Positions 25,690 through 40,800 of a stretch of DNA of 64,000 nucleotides are shown one piece after another (the stretch's first letter is position 1; the number at the start of each line of letters is the position of its first letter). The DNA is from Sinohyriopsis cumingii. Taxonomy: Eukaryota; Mollusca; Bivalvia; Unionida; Unionidae. Made by a program: the position numbers and the translations under genes. Under the pieces are notes generated by a model. It worked only from the letters and a program-made list of their open reading frames with translations. It had not been told where the DNA came from and ran no database searches. The DNA is taken from positions 153,218,053 through 153,282,052 of the forward strand of contig CM068825.1 in assembly GCA_028554795.2 (NCBI GenBank), given 5' to 3'.

Positions 25690-25879
25690 TATGATATCCG
25701 GTTCCGGTGAAAATACGGAAGCCATATTGAAAATTTCTGGAGAACGTAAACAAACGAAAGTAGCCTGATTTATCCCTAGTCATCCTCCTGACAGACGAGA
25801 CTTTTGTCACTATAATGGCATAACATTAACAGTCAAGAATAGAAGGATTTCTTAGGATACTTATCTTCCTTCGTATAAA
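25690..25879 (+). promoter_or_regulatory. Putative MOB1 promoter and 5' UTR
   Basis: No TATA box is evident. ACGGAAG (ETS-like) and AAGCCATATTG, whose complement AATATGGC fits a YY1 site, lie at about 25715-25732. This pairing is common at housekeeping promoters. The transcription start is not determinable here. Confidence 0.4.
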
Positions 25880-25893
25880 ATGAGTTTTCTTTT
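25880..25893 (+). CDS. MOB1: MOB1 exon 1 coding part (14 bp)
   Basis: ATGAGTTTTCTTTT followed by the strong donor GTAAGT. It gives MSFL plus two bases of Phe5. The next exon starts with T and then Gly-Gly-Arg, restoring the expected MOB1 N-terminus. Confidence 0.9.
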
Positions 25894-28800
25894 GTAAGTC
25901 AAAAACTGGATTCAACCTCTCAATAATTAGAATTGACAGGTCTTCCACCATGAAAAGTTACGTTTGTTTCAGATTTATTCACAACCCTGATACTCTAACA
26001 GCCAGATGTGATTAAAAACTTTCGGAGGAAAGAAGTGACTTTAGTTTTCTGCAAGATGGCACTTTCTTGTCTGAGGTAAACTACAGTACACTTCTCAGTT
26101 TGCTGTAAATCTGTTGGTTGCAATATCTGCATGGGAAAGGCTGCTGCACTAACTCTGTGTTGCTGTAACCACATTTGTGCATTTCGGTTATTACTTTTAT
26201 TGAAGATGTTTCGCTGTGACTATAGATTAAGGTGTAGATCACTCACCTTTGCGCAATGTGGGTGTGTTATCGACAAATGACATTTTGGTCTTTTTTTTCC
26301 TCCAGTAATGCATCTTGCATGTTGTCAGCTGTTTTTTGCCTGACAGCAAATCAGATAAGCTGAGTTCCGGCAAGGTATCGTCCTCAAGTGCACTAAATAA
26401 AAACCCAACCTATCTGCACTGAGGTTCCAACATAAGACTAGTGATGAGAAGATTAATAAACATAATGAACTAAAGTTGGCACTTGCCAGCTCATTTATTT
26501 GAATCCACATGGAATGGGCGAGTAGTTGACTATGTGCCCAACCAGGTGAATGTAAATTTGAAACAAAACAAAACTGCATTTTCTAATGTCAAAATCCTTA
26601 AATGAGTTGTAATGTTTTTACTTTTTTGTATTGCAGAAATGTTAAATGAACAAGCTGTAAAATTTTCATTTACCGTATATACTCGCATATAAGCAGAATA
26701 ATTTAAGAAAAATTAATGGCCTGGAAGAAGGGGGTAGGTCGGCTTATCTGTGGGCCAATGTCTAAATTTGAGTTTTTAGGTCTTTTTGTTGACTTCTGTA
26801 ATGGCTGTAAATCTTTGGGACATGAAACGGTAATTTTTCCGTGTCCTAAGACATAGGCATGTACAAAATATAACTTTTGGTAACCCAACAATTATTAAAC
26901 TGTTATAAAGTACTATGATTGATTTTGTTATTATTTTGCAAGTGCATATTTTCTGATTTCTCTAACACAAAATAAAATAAAGGTAAATAGAAACTTCATA
27001 ATACATGGGCCAGTTGAGTTTACATGGGAGACCAGGCTGAACTATAATGTACATTACTTGCACAGTGCATAGCATCGCTTAAATGCTTATATATTCCCAA
27101 TCATATTAGATGCAGATTTTGCTTTATTCATTGTTTCAACCAAATTGTATTCTTCCAGATAACATTTCGGCTAGTCCTTAATAGCTGTTTCATTTACGTT
27201 GAATCATGTGCTCATGAGTTACTCATTTTCAGTGATATGAGCGATCCTACAAATTGAGGTAATATTTTAAAAAAGGTATGCACGTTTAATTGTACAAGGC
27301 ACATAACCAGCATAATTTACATGTTCAGGGAGAGTGGTGATAATAAAGGCTAAAATTCTCATATAGATCAACTAAGATCAATATAAATCAATTTTAGTTT
27401 TGTATTTTGGCTGAACAGACATCAAAACCTTCCACACAATGGAAAGCTTGATGTTTCGGCGTCTCCTGTGTTGATAGTCGGTGAATTTGTCTTTCATTTT
27501 GCGACAGCAGTACAGGCTCGTTAATCATTAAAACCATGTGTTAAGAGGGAATTGTGACTGGCAAATGTACCAATACATTGATGTATAATTGCCTTTTATT
27601 CCATAATATTAGCACGGTTACCATAATTTTGTAAAATGAGGTATAAGGCATACCTATGAACTTTTCGAAGCCAAGCAGGGAGACAGAATTAAAAAAAAAA
27701 GAAATTGGAACCTAAAATCTGGAAATTTTTCATGGCATTTTTAAAGCCTTGTTTTCACTAAATATGTATCGATCTTCCTGGTCCAGTATGCGTGAAATTT
27801 GCAAAAAGACTCGCCATTTCTCCCTGTGATGCGCCATATTTTACCCCAGGTTTTCATATTCTGGTCAGCTGTGGTCAAACTGCATAATAGCTAAAGATTA
27901 GTCTTAAATAAACAAGCAAGAAAGCTAGCGTGACTAATTAAAAGTTAATCCTTATAGATGCAAATATGTTGTGAAAATGACTGGCCCTCGGTCGTAATTC
28001 AAGGAAATGATGTCCTACACTAATGTGTGTTACGCATGCACCAGCAATTGATTGGCAAATAAAGGATTCACATTTTTGTTGAACTAAAGGTACCAAAATA
28101 GCCAGCCTCATGGTACCTTATATGTGGAAACTATTTTCCCCTCTTTGTATATCCGATCTTATACCCTTATTATTAACTCAAAAAGCATTTGGTATTTATT
28201 ATAAAACATTTATTCTGAATTAGTTTTTTGATGCGTGGATTGTATTTTCTATCCTTTTAATTTAACCATGGTAATTAACATTGGTATATATGGTATAAAA
28301 ATGCCAGGTGTTCACTCGTGTAAGTTTCTTTTGTGGGAATGAAGTTAAAGTATTCATAGTGATCACTCTTGGGATTGAAATTAATTGTGGACGACTTTTT
28401 TTCTTCTGGTTTATTTTTTATTTTTGTAATGCTGTACAATTTTTAAAAAATCATTAATTTACATAAATACTGTTTAAACTTAATATTCTATTTAGTGAAG
28501 AAGCGAATTCTTTCTAGTAGTGTAATTATTTTGTCATGACAGTAAGTCACAGCTGATACAACAGAACATGTAGGACTTTTCTTGTTTTGAAGAAATGAAA
28601 ATCGAAGACATAATCTAATTTGGAGTTTTCTGCAAAAATTGGACGATATGAAATTGGGAGGTAGGCTTAAAGTTTAGCGCAATGGTGCCCATGATTTGAC
28701 TCCATGGGATGTGCTTAATTTATCGCACAATCAAACCTACAGTGTACATGTGGTGGCGCTGTTATATAAATATGTAAAGTAGCCAAATTGCGATTGTTGA

Positions 28801-31800
28801 ATTGAACCATATTGTCGTTCGTTGTGTTGTCATACTGGGATTACATTTTAATGAGTTAGGTATTTACAATTTCAAAGTAAAGTAAAAACAATTACCGGTG
28901 CACTGATATAAAAAGTCCAATGCAATAATGCATAAACAAAAAATAATCGAGTTAAAAGGGAGAGGTAGTGTTACAGCAACTCGCGATTGCTAAATTCTTG
29001 TCATTGTTCGATCAGATTATACACAAATATAAATTACGCAAAACAATAAGAAAACAGAAAATTAAATTACTTAAGTGTACATGTAAATTTTGTTAAATAT
29101 AAGTTTGCCAAAATAAACGCATTTAGAACTTGCCACATGCATCTTGAGATTTCTCTCGGAGTTGTGGGTCTGTTTATATGTGGGTCATTTACTTTTTAGT
29201 GTTTATACCTGTTCAGTTTGTGGGGTTGGCTTATATGTGAATGGGCTTATACACGAGTATATACGGTAACAGGTGAAGGTTTAGTGCCAATGATGTATCA
29301 TGCTCAATACAGATCATGTATAAAACACGGAATTCTGCTAAGATCAGCATAGTACAGTTATTGTTTAGGTACCTTAGAATTTGATTACTCTTCATAATAT
29401 CATTATTGTAGCTATTCCATGTATTAGATTTTGTCAATTTACCCCAAATTGAATCTAATAACATTAACTTTGTCAACCATCACTAACCATTCAGGAAATC
29501 ATCATGGGCACTAAGCCTTCGCAGAAAGAAAATAGATGATCAGTAGCAAAAAGCAGTGAATGTGGACAAAATCATTTGTTGTATTGTCTGCAGAAATGGC
29601 ATTCTGGTCTGCTTTGTCTAATCAGTACCGATATAGGAGTGGTATGCTTATGTTATACAGACTAGCACATGTCGTAGAGTAGTTGCCATGAAAAAAGTGA
29701 AGCACACATTTTTGACAAAATACCATAAAGCTAAAATCAGTCCAGAGAACACATCCGGTAGCACTTCAGTATACCAATTGCAGATTGGTTTCTGATTAAA
29801 ACTCTGACATAACCTGTGACTGTGAATTAACAAAAGAGATAGTATTTGAGCAAAATGAAGAAGCATGTTTCATATGAATTTTAATTTTATCAAAAAAGTT
29901 TTCATTTATCTCATTTTTTTTCTCCAATTTTACAATAATGGACACTTGAAACTCCTTTGTTTCTTTTGGGGGTGAAGTGTGTGCATTTTTGGGCAAGCAA
30001 GCCGAGAAACATACTTCCTTGAATTGGTATCTGGGAGGAACATTTAGTTTTATTCTCTGAAATGAGGAACCCTGGTAGCTTAGTTTGTACAGCATTAGAC
30101 TAGTAATCCAAGGATTATAGCTTTGATTTCAGGCTAGACTAGGTTAACTGCCATATTGCATCCTTGGGACAGGCATTGGCTCACAATTTAATGGCATTGT
30201 AAAGTCAGTAATGTGTCAAAAGTACCTTTGTAACCAAGAAACTATACAATTTAATGGCATTGTAAAGTCAGTAATGTGTCAAAAGTACTATTGTAACCAA
30301 TAAACTATACAATTTAATGGCATTGTAAGTCAGTAATGTGTCAAAAGTACCATTGTAACCAATATACAAAAATTAAGTGCTGAAATAATGAAAAACCAGT
30401 CACAAAAGTAATAAGACCCAGTTTTTGGTCACAATATTTCACAATGAAATATAATTAGTTTTATTTCCTTTACTCTACTTTTGGGAAGAAATCTCCAATG
30501 AAAAGTAAACTAGCAATAATAGCAGTTAACGTAGCATTTCATTGTTTAGTACAATTCCATTGCCAACAACACAGCTGACCAAATGTCCCAGTAAACTGTT
30601 GAATTTAAAGGACACAAAGAACTTGTCCATTGCCAAGGAAATTGAGATACAATTGTCCATGAAAAAACCCAGTAAAACTTTTGGTTTGATGATTACATCT
30701 TATTTCACCAAATTCCAATCAACCCACTGGTAACAAATCAGATGCTCTGCCAGCTTCACTATCATATTCCTTTTTGAGGTGAGACTTTTTCTATAATTAC
30801 ATGAAAAAGGGTGGAATATTTTAAAGAGTTTGTAAATAACCAGATTTTGATTTTCAGTGCCAACTAATTGATGGGTGCATTTTTGTCATTCACTCTTGGT
30901 GTTAATCTGTAATATTTAAATTACCTTTTCTGGGAACACAGCTCCTTGGACGTAACAGTGTACCATTAAGAAGACAAATTTGATTGTGTAATTAAAAAAG
31001 ATGGTAATGCTGCTGCATGTACTATTTTGCATGGAAACAAAGGGGAGACATATTTTTTAATATAGAGGGGATTTAATGAAGAAAGTACATTAAATAGTGT
31101 GGATTGCCTACTCAGTATGGTGGACATGGACACAGGGCAAGGGATTAATTGTCTAGTACAAATAGTGGATGTCTACTAAGTCTAGTCTCCATCAAGGATT
31201 TTATTGTAGCCATAGTCAGTTTTATGATGCCCTTGCTGTTTTTATTGCACTCATCCTGTGAGTCAACACACTGAACAAACACTTGGGAGAATCCCCAAAG
31301 CTATAAACCAATGTTTGTAGGTGTCATTTCCATACCTATCATTTATTGTAGTCATCCACTAGATCAGATCTGCAACAAATTTATATCAATTAAAGAGCTT
31401 GACTAAGTTTATCAAATTGAATAAATGTCAAGAGGCGTGGGTCAATAATAATTTGTTGTTGTTGTGGGGTTTGACGCCATTTTTCAGCACACAGTAGATA
31501 GGCTGTACATGGTGGCCAGTATTAAAATAATAATTTGAAAATATAGATAAACTGATACACTAATAATCACAACCAATAGTGATTACAGGTGAATGCTATA
31601 CTATTTATAGCATACATGGTGATGAAGCACAAAGGATAAAATGACATAATTAGGAAACTTATTTTGTAAGAATGGCATTGTATATTGACATCATTCAAAA
31701 ATGTGTGAGCTATGCTAGAAAATGATCCTCCATAGCTTTATCAGTAGACTTTGAAAATGGAGTTGATTGCTTGAGAGTATGATAATTGGAAACCATACAG

Positions 31801-34800
31801 AATTCATTCACACTTTTTTGAAAGCTGCATTCTTATGGATGGCTGCTCATATCGTCCATGAGTGATTTTTATGACCAATGATAGTTTGTAACCATGAAAT
31901 CGGCTGCATTGCTTCTTAGCAATGGTCAGTCTAGAAGATGTTGAGCTTCACTGTTATTTTTTTTGCACTGATGTTTCAGCAGAAATATGAACTACTGAAT
32001 GAAAATATATCTTGCTGACACAAAAATAAACATACAACTAATAAAATATTAATTTGTGAAAAACCAATTGTGAACTTGTATTATTGTCAGAGAAACACTG
32101 AGGTTAAGTCATATTTTCGTGTGAATTTGGTTTCTAGTGGCATATAAAGAAAACATAAAATTGTCATATTTCCAATTAATCGGACACGGTAGCACATAAC
32201 TGATGTGCTTAACAAAAGCTCTGATAGGCTTTCCCTTTTAAAAATACATCTTTATCACTTGCTTGGAAAATGACTGGTCAAAAAAGATTGTATTCATTTT
32301 TAATGTGCTGCAATCATTTCAGAATTTGTTTGCTGACAAAATTGAGAAGTAAAATTTTAATATGCTTTTTATTCATAATATATATTGCTACATTTTGTGT
32401 TATTAATTAATTGGGTAATACATCTGATTTTATTACTTTACTGTTTGTTATTACATTAATAAACTAAAGGCCTCAGAAATTGAATTAACTGAAAGTAGAA
32501 TGAGCCAGCATTGCTGCAGTAATCAAAATTGACATAGAAAAAATGAGTGGCCGAGTGGTCTAAAGCTCCTTCTGTTACGGATCATTGCCATCTCACCTCT
32601 CTCTGTGTAGGTTCAAGTCTCGGATTTGGCCAGTGTGGGTATGTGAGAAAGCTTGCCAGTAGTTTCTTGAGGGTTGTTGGTTCTTTCTGGGGATATCCCA
32701 GGTTCTTCTTCCACCATTAATACTGGCCGCCATGTATAGCCTATCGTGTGCTGAAAAATGGCATTAAACCCTACAACAACAACAGAAAAAATGATTGATG
32801 ACCATATAATTAATACTAACAGTTCACAGTAAATGGGAATTAGCAACCTTTGAAACCAACAACTCTTCATCAGTTTGGAATAGATAAAAAAAAGTTCTAC
32901 CAGGATATCTGTTTAAAGCTAATCAAAATGTGAAGCCACATACTAAAACTGGCAATGCAAATATATACAATGCATTATTGATAGATATTTGTTGGGCATA
33001 TGTACAATACAGTACAAGTTGGAAAAGTATTTTTAAAAATAAATAACAGGTATCCTACTTGTATAACGCTAAAACAAAACCAGCATACAAGAACTTTAGC
33101 CAGATTTACAGTAAAAAAATTTGTATCTACCGCAGATACTAATTTCACAATTAAGTTGGCACCATATTTGGCATTTGTGTTCAGTTTCAAGCTATGATGA
33201 TATGATGGATATCTAGGAGAAATTTACTACTACAACATGGAATAAACTTTTTTCCACTCTCTCACCATTTGCTAATTGGCATATCAGTTTTTCTCTGCTG
33301 TGTAAGTACATTTTGGACATTTAACCTTGGATTATTGTTGCTTTTAATGTTACTACTGACTTTGTAGTTTGTTATGTGACTTAAAAGTTTGGAATCATGA
33401 AGATTTCAGTTCTGTTTGGGCAGTTATGGACATTCTTTGAGTAGTTTCACTTTTTGGATTTATTGCTAAATCTGTATAAATATGCATTTTGTATGTGTTC
33501 ATTGGCTACAGAGTGTTTTATTTTAATTCATGCAAACTTATTACAAAGTATAATCAGTTCAAAATGTAACAAGCTATAACTAAATTGACGATAGAACTAA
33601 TTGCTGGACATTCTGGAACAGTTACGCAGTATTGGTCATGTGGACTAGAAGAATGAAGTTGAGTCTGCATCAGTGGACATTGTTACAAGTTTATTTCCTA
33701 CCAAAAATATTCAAGTGATGATGTTTTTTCATCATGTTCCAATATCCATGTAGTAAAATTAAACCCATAGATGGCCAAACCAGCAGTCATAAGTATATTT
33801 TTTGGAGAAGCATGTACTTAGCAGTCTGAGTACAACAGTAGGTTTAGTTTTTGACAGAATGAGTCCCATAGATGTGTATATTTGGTGAAGAACTACTTAG
33901 AGGCTGGACTGGAGGTGGTTTTTTGGATTGTGGAATGTATATTTCATCATGTGGAAACATTTTAAGCAAACAATTCAGATGTCACTGGGGAAATGACAAC
34001 TAAAAGTCAAATCATTTCTTGCATTCTTTATTGTAGTAACTTAATAAATAGTCCATGCAGTCATGTTACATGTTGTATCAACATCTTTTCCGTCTAATTT
34101 ATTAGATTTTGTTTTGTTTTTTTTTTTTTTAAAAAGCAAAAATCACTTTCAGTTTTTGAAATTTCCATTAAATTTTATTTTTTGCAATTTATCTAATATT
34201 CTCATAGGATTCTTTGTTTGGAAATATATCTTTTACCTCTTGCAATACATGTATGCCATTGTGTTTTAGTGGGTGAGTCTGAATAGTAAATGGCATTGTG
34301 TACAACCTACAAAAAGCAGTTTTGACCATCTGCTATACTTGCCTAATAATTCACATGATGTAGTGGATGTAGTCTCATACATGATTATATTGCTGCCACT
34401 TGCCAATTGGTCCAATAAAACTTGTTCACTATAAGCTATGATGTCGACATTCACAATGATCCAGTCCATGAAGGACAAGCTCATAGTAGGTTCAAATTCC
34501 ACTTGAGAAATGTGGATTTTCCCTAATCGGCAATGCATGTACTGAAGGTCTTGACAGTGTAATGCTGCTGATTATGCATGATTTATATGCAGTTCATTGT
34601 ATTTTTTGTGCTATTTTTACAAATTTAGTACGAGTTCTGCACCCTGACAACTTAAAACCCCTTGTATTTTGGTATGTATAGCGTGCACTGTTATACCTGT
34701 TTTTCTTATCAGGTGGGACTGCTCCTTTCATGGTAGAATTATTTTTGTAAAATTCCAAGTTGATCTGATGAATCCTGTCACTAATGCTGCTTACACGTGT

Positions 34801-37800
34801 CACATTCACTTATTTGATTTCACATTGTGTACTTTCTTTTGATGACTCGAGCAGAAATATATGCATGAAACTAATAACTTGTTTATCAGCCCATTAATAA
34901 ATACTTTATAGTAGGGCAAAATACCACAGTACAAGAGCATTTATGCATACCATGATAGTAAAGAAAAAGATAATGTACCAAATTTGCAATTTATTTAATT
35001 TCCCTTGCAAAATTAACTTGGTTCTTTGTTTATCTCCGTAAAATCACATATTTGATACTTCTTGGTGATTTTATGGTGGTCATTTCTAAACTGACTCCAC
35101 CTGGTTGTTTTCAGGGTAGTCAGTGCTCACAAAAGCTTTTGATATGCTAAGCATAATTACTGTGCATTGTTGTGGCAAATTTGCCATCTGTTTAGTTTGG
35201 AGTGGAAAATAAAATTGGTCCTTTGTTTTGTTTCTCATCTAAATTCACAGTATTTGATACTTCTTTTTGATTATACTGTGCTCATTACTATATTGACTCT
35301 GCCAGGTGTTTTGCAAAAGCACTCTGCATCAGTTAAAGCTCTGATGTTCAGACTATAATTATGATGCATAAACTAGGTAAATGTTAGCTTAGTGAGATAT
35401 AGTTCAGAATTGTCATGCTAGTTTAAAGTAAGGATAAAAACTGGTTCAGTCTTCGGCTGGAATGAACATAATTTATATTCCGACCTGTATGCATGAGACA
35501 AGCTAACCATCACAGTTATGTTATGTTTTGAAAGAAAAGAAAAAAAAGTCAATGTTTTATTGTGAAAGAGTCAAACTTAATGTAACAAACCATGACCAGT
35601 GCTATATCCAAAATAGTGGAATGTTTCATGATCATTAAGGTTGTGAGTTGTAAGGTATTACATGCATTCTACTGTAAACAAAGGAACTATGGTTCTCACC
35701 TCATGCTGAGTCGATAATCAGGGTGCACATCATACATTAGTGCATGTTCTACATATCAAAATATGATAGACCTGGTTTTTTAAAATGCTTATTGCATGAT
35801 TGTTGCTGAAACCTTTAGAGTATGCTGTGCATGAAGTTTGTCTTATATTTGATGATTTTTACTGATTGAAATGCACTCTGAATCATCCTTATTGAACTAA
35901 CCCAATATGTATACAATGTTACATTTATTTATTGGTATTTGGTGTTTCTTTGCCAGACAGTTACATTACCCAACAGTAACTGTGCGTGTATGTGGGGTGG
36001 GGGAGAACATTGAAATGTACCACTGCAAAAATTATTTTTATTGACAGTCATGGGCCTGACAAAAAAGTTGATATCCCAAACTTCAGATTTTATCTGCCAA
36101 TCCTACAATCTGTTTTTGTATTTAAATAAGAGATTTTCTCAGTGTATTTGCTAGTCAAGATTATGTTTTATTCATTGGTTAAAATAAAAAGTTTTGTCGA
36201 CGAGGCATTTTTTGTTTCAGTATTGTTTTATGTTGTTGTTGTTGTAGAGTTTAATGCCATTTTCAGCACAAGATAGGCTGGCTATACATGGTGGTCAGTA
36301 TAAGTGGTGAAGGAAGAACTCGGGAAAACCATGGATAGATCCACTGACCCATGAGAAGCTACTGGCAACCTTTCTCACATAGCCACATTGGCCAAACCTG
36401 AGAATCTAACCCACGCACACAGAGATGAGATGGCAGTGATCCGTAATGGTGAGCACGTTAGACCACTCAGCCACTCGGGGCTCTAATGTTTTACAAGGAG
36501 ATGATGACTAGATACAATGATCCAAATGAAACAGCTACCTGGCATCCCATATACTGATAAAAAGCAACATTAATTGACCAGCTACTGTGCAATAATAGAG
36601 TTGGAAAATGTATTAGGTATATAAAGAATTTATTGTTTCTCTGCCTTTTCAAAGAAAAGTGGGTGACATTCGCAGTGTTTCCATCCATCACATTTTCGTT
36701 TCAGCTCATGATCTTTAAAGCTCTTGGAGATCAAGGGATGAAACTTGGTAGATAATGGTAGGCATGTTGTGTAAGTTAAGGTCAAAGGAAAGGGGGTGAC
36801 ATTATCCATGTATCCATCAGACTTTCATTTCTGCTCTAACTTTAAAGCTGTTTAAGGTTTGATTTGTACCACATTGGGGGTACTATCTTGAAAGTAAGTG
36901 TCATGGTTCAAGACTTTTTGTTTCCATAGCACTTTACTTACTGTCTTATTACTTGAAAGCTGTCTGAGATTAAGGGACAAAACTTGTTTTACTTGCACAT
37001 CATCACATACCACATTGGATGTCATATCTTTATGGTTAAAGTCATGGCTTACTGTGTTTTCCATCTGCTTTATAACTTTAAAGTCATTTTTTCCTTAAGA
37101 AATTTAAACTTGATATACTTCAACATTGACATTACAATGTGTGTCACATGATTCATTGGTCAAGTTCACAGCTCAGTGATTCACTTTTTAATCTCACTTT
37201 TCCTTTAAACTGTGCATACAAGACATAGACAGCACCTTGACTTGAAATACAACCTCCAGTGCTTCACTTCACTTGTATCACATTTGTAATGTTGTCTATA
37301 ATTTGAAATGAATTCATAAATTCTAAAATAACTATCTTAAACTTGACTCCATATGTTGGATTTATCTTCTGTCTTTGATGACATGTACCTTACTGAAGTG
37401 CATGTACATCAACAGCAAGTGGAGCAAACTTGGTTTCACTGTCGTGTAATGATTACCAACCAGCAAAATGTTAATTTGACCAACCAAACATATTTTTATA
37501 TTGGAATGTAAATGGAAACACAGATTTTATTTTTATGCCTTAAAAAGTAACTCCTCTTACTCTATGAAAGGTTATCTTTTTAATGTCTTATTGAAAGCTA
37601 ATTGATACAACGGGTCTGGAAAATCATGCCCTTTTGGGTGGCACTAATTTATGATTTAGTTGGGCAGGTAATACTTTTATTTTTGAGACTTTTTTTGTCG
37701 AAAATGTGACTTCTGTATGAAAGTAAAATCCAAAAATTTAAAAACATGGATGAACATCTTCGTTTTTCAACAAGTACAAAACCAAAAGATGTTTTCTAGT

Positions 37801-40800
37801 CCTGCATGTACCTTGTTGAACACAGAAACTAGAGCACAAATTGTAAATTTAACATGGCTGAAATAACAAGATTTTTCAATTTTAGTGGTGGCCGAAATAA
37901 CAAGACTTTTAAGCCGAAGAAAAACATTCCAGAGGGGACACATCAGTATGACTTGATGAAACATGCTGCTGTTACATTGGGGAGCGGAAACCTTCGGCTT
38001 GCTGTTACACTTCCAGAAGGAGAGGATCTCAATGAATGGGTGGCCGTAAACAGTATGTTGACAAACTGATCCATCTTTGCATAGCTTAAAGAAAATTACA
38101 TTCTGTACCTTTTTTCCCCATTTTTTTCCCCACCTGTTTTGAAGCAAAGATGAAGGCATGGCTTCAGTTACCATTTATTGTATAGTTTGGCAATATTTTT
38201 TAGACATTGTGTCAGTGTTATTTGATAGTTCAAGCCTTGATACATTAAAAGCAAGGCTGCCCTATAAATAATGGGCTGAGCCCAAATTGACCATATTGTC
38301 AGAGTGCTGTATTGACCAATTTCAAATTGTATGAGAAAAATTATGAGAAACTGGATCTGCAAAACACTTGTCTCGTCTTTTTTGGATTAAGTTGGAGTTT
38401 ATTTTCTTTACTACAAGTCTCACTTTTTTTGCAAAGTAAATGCTGGACTTTTCCTAATTTGAAGAATAGGTGACAGTTCATGAAATGAAACAGGCAGAAA
38501 AATTTCACCTTCTCCTGGTCATTGAAAAGAGCCCTGAAGTGTATATACATATTTTTTGGTTGCAGAAATGAACAGGTGCTGAGTTGTGATCAAGGATCAT
38601 CCCCAGTAGGCAATGAGAGACCCAGAAACCAATGCTGTGTACACACACACAACACACACATACACACACACACACACACACAGTGATTTCTAGACTTTGG
38701 TGCCAGGAAGCCATGATGACTTCATATATTAGTTCCTCTTGCAATGCCATGTACAGAGATGCCCATCATCCCAAATTTAGCATGAATGTCCCAAGTTGCA
38801 GAGCCTATTCATGAATCACTTTGCCATATGCCAAAATCATGGCATTTTGTTTTTAAAAAATTAACTGAAAGAACAATTTGGCCAGAGTTTAAGCCATATG
38901 TGAGTACTTTCTGTCCTTTCAAGTCTTGGTTATCAAGACTGCTCTGGTGGCCTAGTGGTTAGATGGGCAGGTCGTGGGTTCAATCCCCAGCCGATTCATA
39001 CCAAAGACATACAAAAATGGTACTAACAGCTGCTTCGCTTGGCACTCAGCATGAAGAGGTTAGTATTATGACTGGTTGGCCTGGTGTCAGGATAATGTTA
39101 CTGGGGTGGGACATCATGCTACATGTCTGCGGCATGATGTGCCAGTGCTAGACATCACTATAAACTGCTACACTGCAGAAATCATAGTGATATGACTAAA
39201 AAATTGTTAAGGCTACGTTAAAATCCAAATCACACTCGCAAACACTTGGTTATCACAACCTTCTCCCATGCAGTGTTATCTGTATTTTGTGAATTTCATA
39301 GTTAAAGAACTGAATTTTGCAGATTGCCTAAAACTCTTGATAGATTCTCATCGTACTTGGCACGGATCAATATAAGGACCATTCATTAGCTGACATTTTC
39401 ACTTGCTCCTTTGGCCTTGAGATCAAGGTCACTGGAAATTTGTATTAAGCCTAGACAGTCTTCGACATGCTTACTCAGCCTATGTCCTTGGGATCATGGT
39501 CACACATTTTACAGCGTTGTATCAATGAAGGGCTTGGCATGGAGATCTTGTCCTTAAAAGCTAAGCTATGAGACGGGTTAATGCATTTACACATCAATGT
39601 CCCTGCACAATACAGCAACTTGAGATGTTTTTGAGTAATCAGCAATGATTCATACCAGTTTCATTTTTATTTAAGCTTAAAATACAATCACCAACACCAT
39701 AACATGTGTTCAGTAATATGTGAATTAACATTCCAATCAAGGCTGTCAACACGATAACATATGTTCAGTAATATGTGAATTAACATTCCAATCAAGGCTG
39801 TTGAGATATTGCACTCATTTTGTCATCATTTTGTAGTTTCAAAACTTATTGAAATTCATTATATTTCAGCTGTTGATTTCTTCAACCAAATAAACATGCT
39901 GTATGGCACCATAACAGAATTTTGCACAGAGGATACATGCCCAGTTATGTCAGCGGGACCAAAATATGAGTACCATTGGGCAGATGGGCAGACTGTCAAG
40001 AAACCAATTAAATGCTCTGCTCCAAAGTACATTGATTATCTGATGTCATGGGTCCAAGACCAACTAGATGATGAAACACTCTTTCCATCCAAAATAGGTA
40101 AAGTTATAATCACTGTCCTTATTGGAGACAAAGACTAAAGAATCTGTTCACATTTAAAACAAAAATAGCCCCCCAGAAAGGACTTACTTTTAATGGGCTG
40201 CCAATCTGAAATGAAAAGCATGCAAACCTGCTTATAACAATCACATATTTATAAGTATGACCTGTTCTTATGTCTGCATTTACCTGCATATGAAGACACA
40301 CTATAAATGCCATTTCTAACTGGTCCACAGGGTGGTAGTTGTACCTGATTTTGTATTTTAAACCATAAATAATTCCAAATCATTGCCTAAAATGTTGTGC
40401 CTAAATTGATTAATTCTTTCCCAAAATGATAGGTTGCGGTCCAGTTCCACACTACCAGAACGTTAGCTAAACTACATATTGGCAACACAGTTTCTGGAAA
40501 TGATCTAAAATTTGAGTACTGTATTGCTTTTCCAGGTCTTGAAAATGTATGGAAAAATTTGAAAATGACCTAAAAGTTTTGAAAAAGTTTAAAATTTTCA
40601 TTATTACAACTGACTTAGAAACTGGTAACATGACTGCTCTTTTGCGTTTGGGAGAAGTTTTAGTGTGTGAATTTCAAGCGCTTTGGGAGGTCTGGAAATT
40701 TTTAATTTTGCTTGGAAAAGGTTTGGAATCTTTTATTTTAAATTTGTGGTAGGAACCCTTTGGTAAAAGCTGTACCAGTGAATTGACTGAAATATTTGTT

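Larger units (their letters stand above)
25894..37885 (+). other. MOB1 intron 1 (12 kb)
   Basis: GT/AG intron holding a Tc1/mariner-like element (26673-29266), family B SINEs at 31451, 32547 and 36231, several tandem duplications and a degenerate repeat at 36640-37110. No additional gene is supported. Confidence 0.85.
38053..39869 (+). other. MOB1 intron 2
   Basis: GT/AG intron of 1817 bp. It holds a (CA)n tract, a family A SINE (38936-39244), AGATCAAGGTCA-type dispersed repeat text near 39300-39560 and a 60 bp tandem duplication (39690-39802). Confidence 0.85.

Noticed and set aside
37854-37885. In-frame ATG giving [11 protein letters not shown] before MOB1 exon 2
   Set aside because: These bases form the intron end and polypyrimidine/AG acceptor. 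The true N-terminus MSFLF is in the 14 bp exon at 25880.
37767-38174. 135-codon minus-strand open frame
   Set aside because: It is antisense to MOB1 exon 2, whose plus-strand coding is unambiguous.
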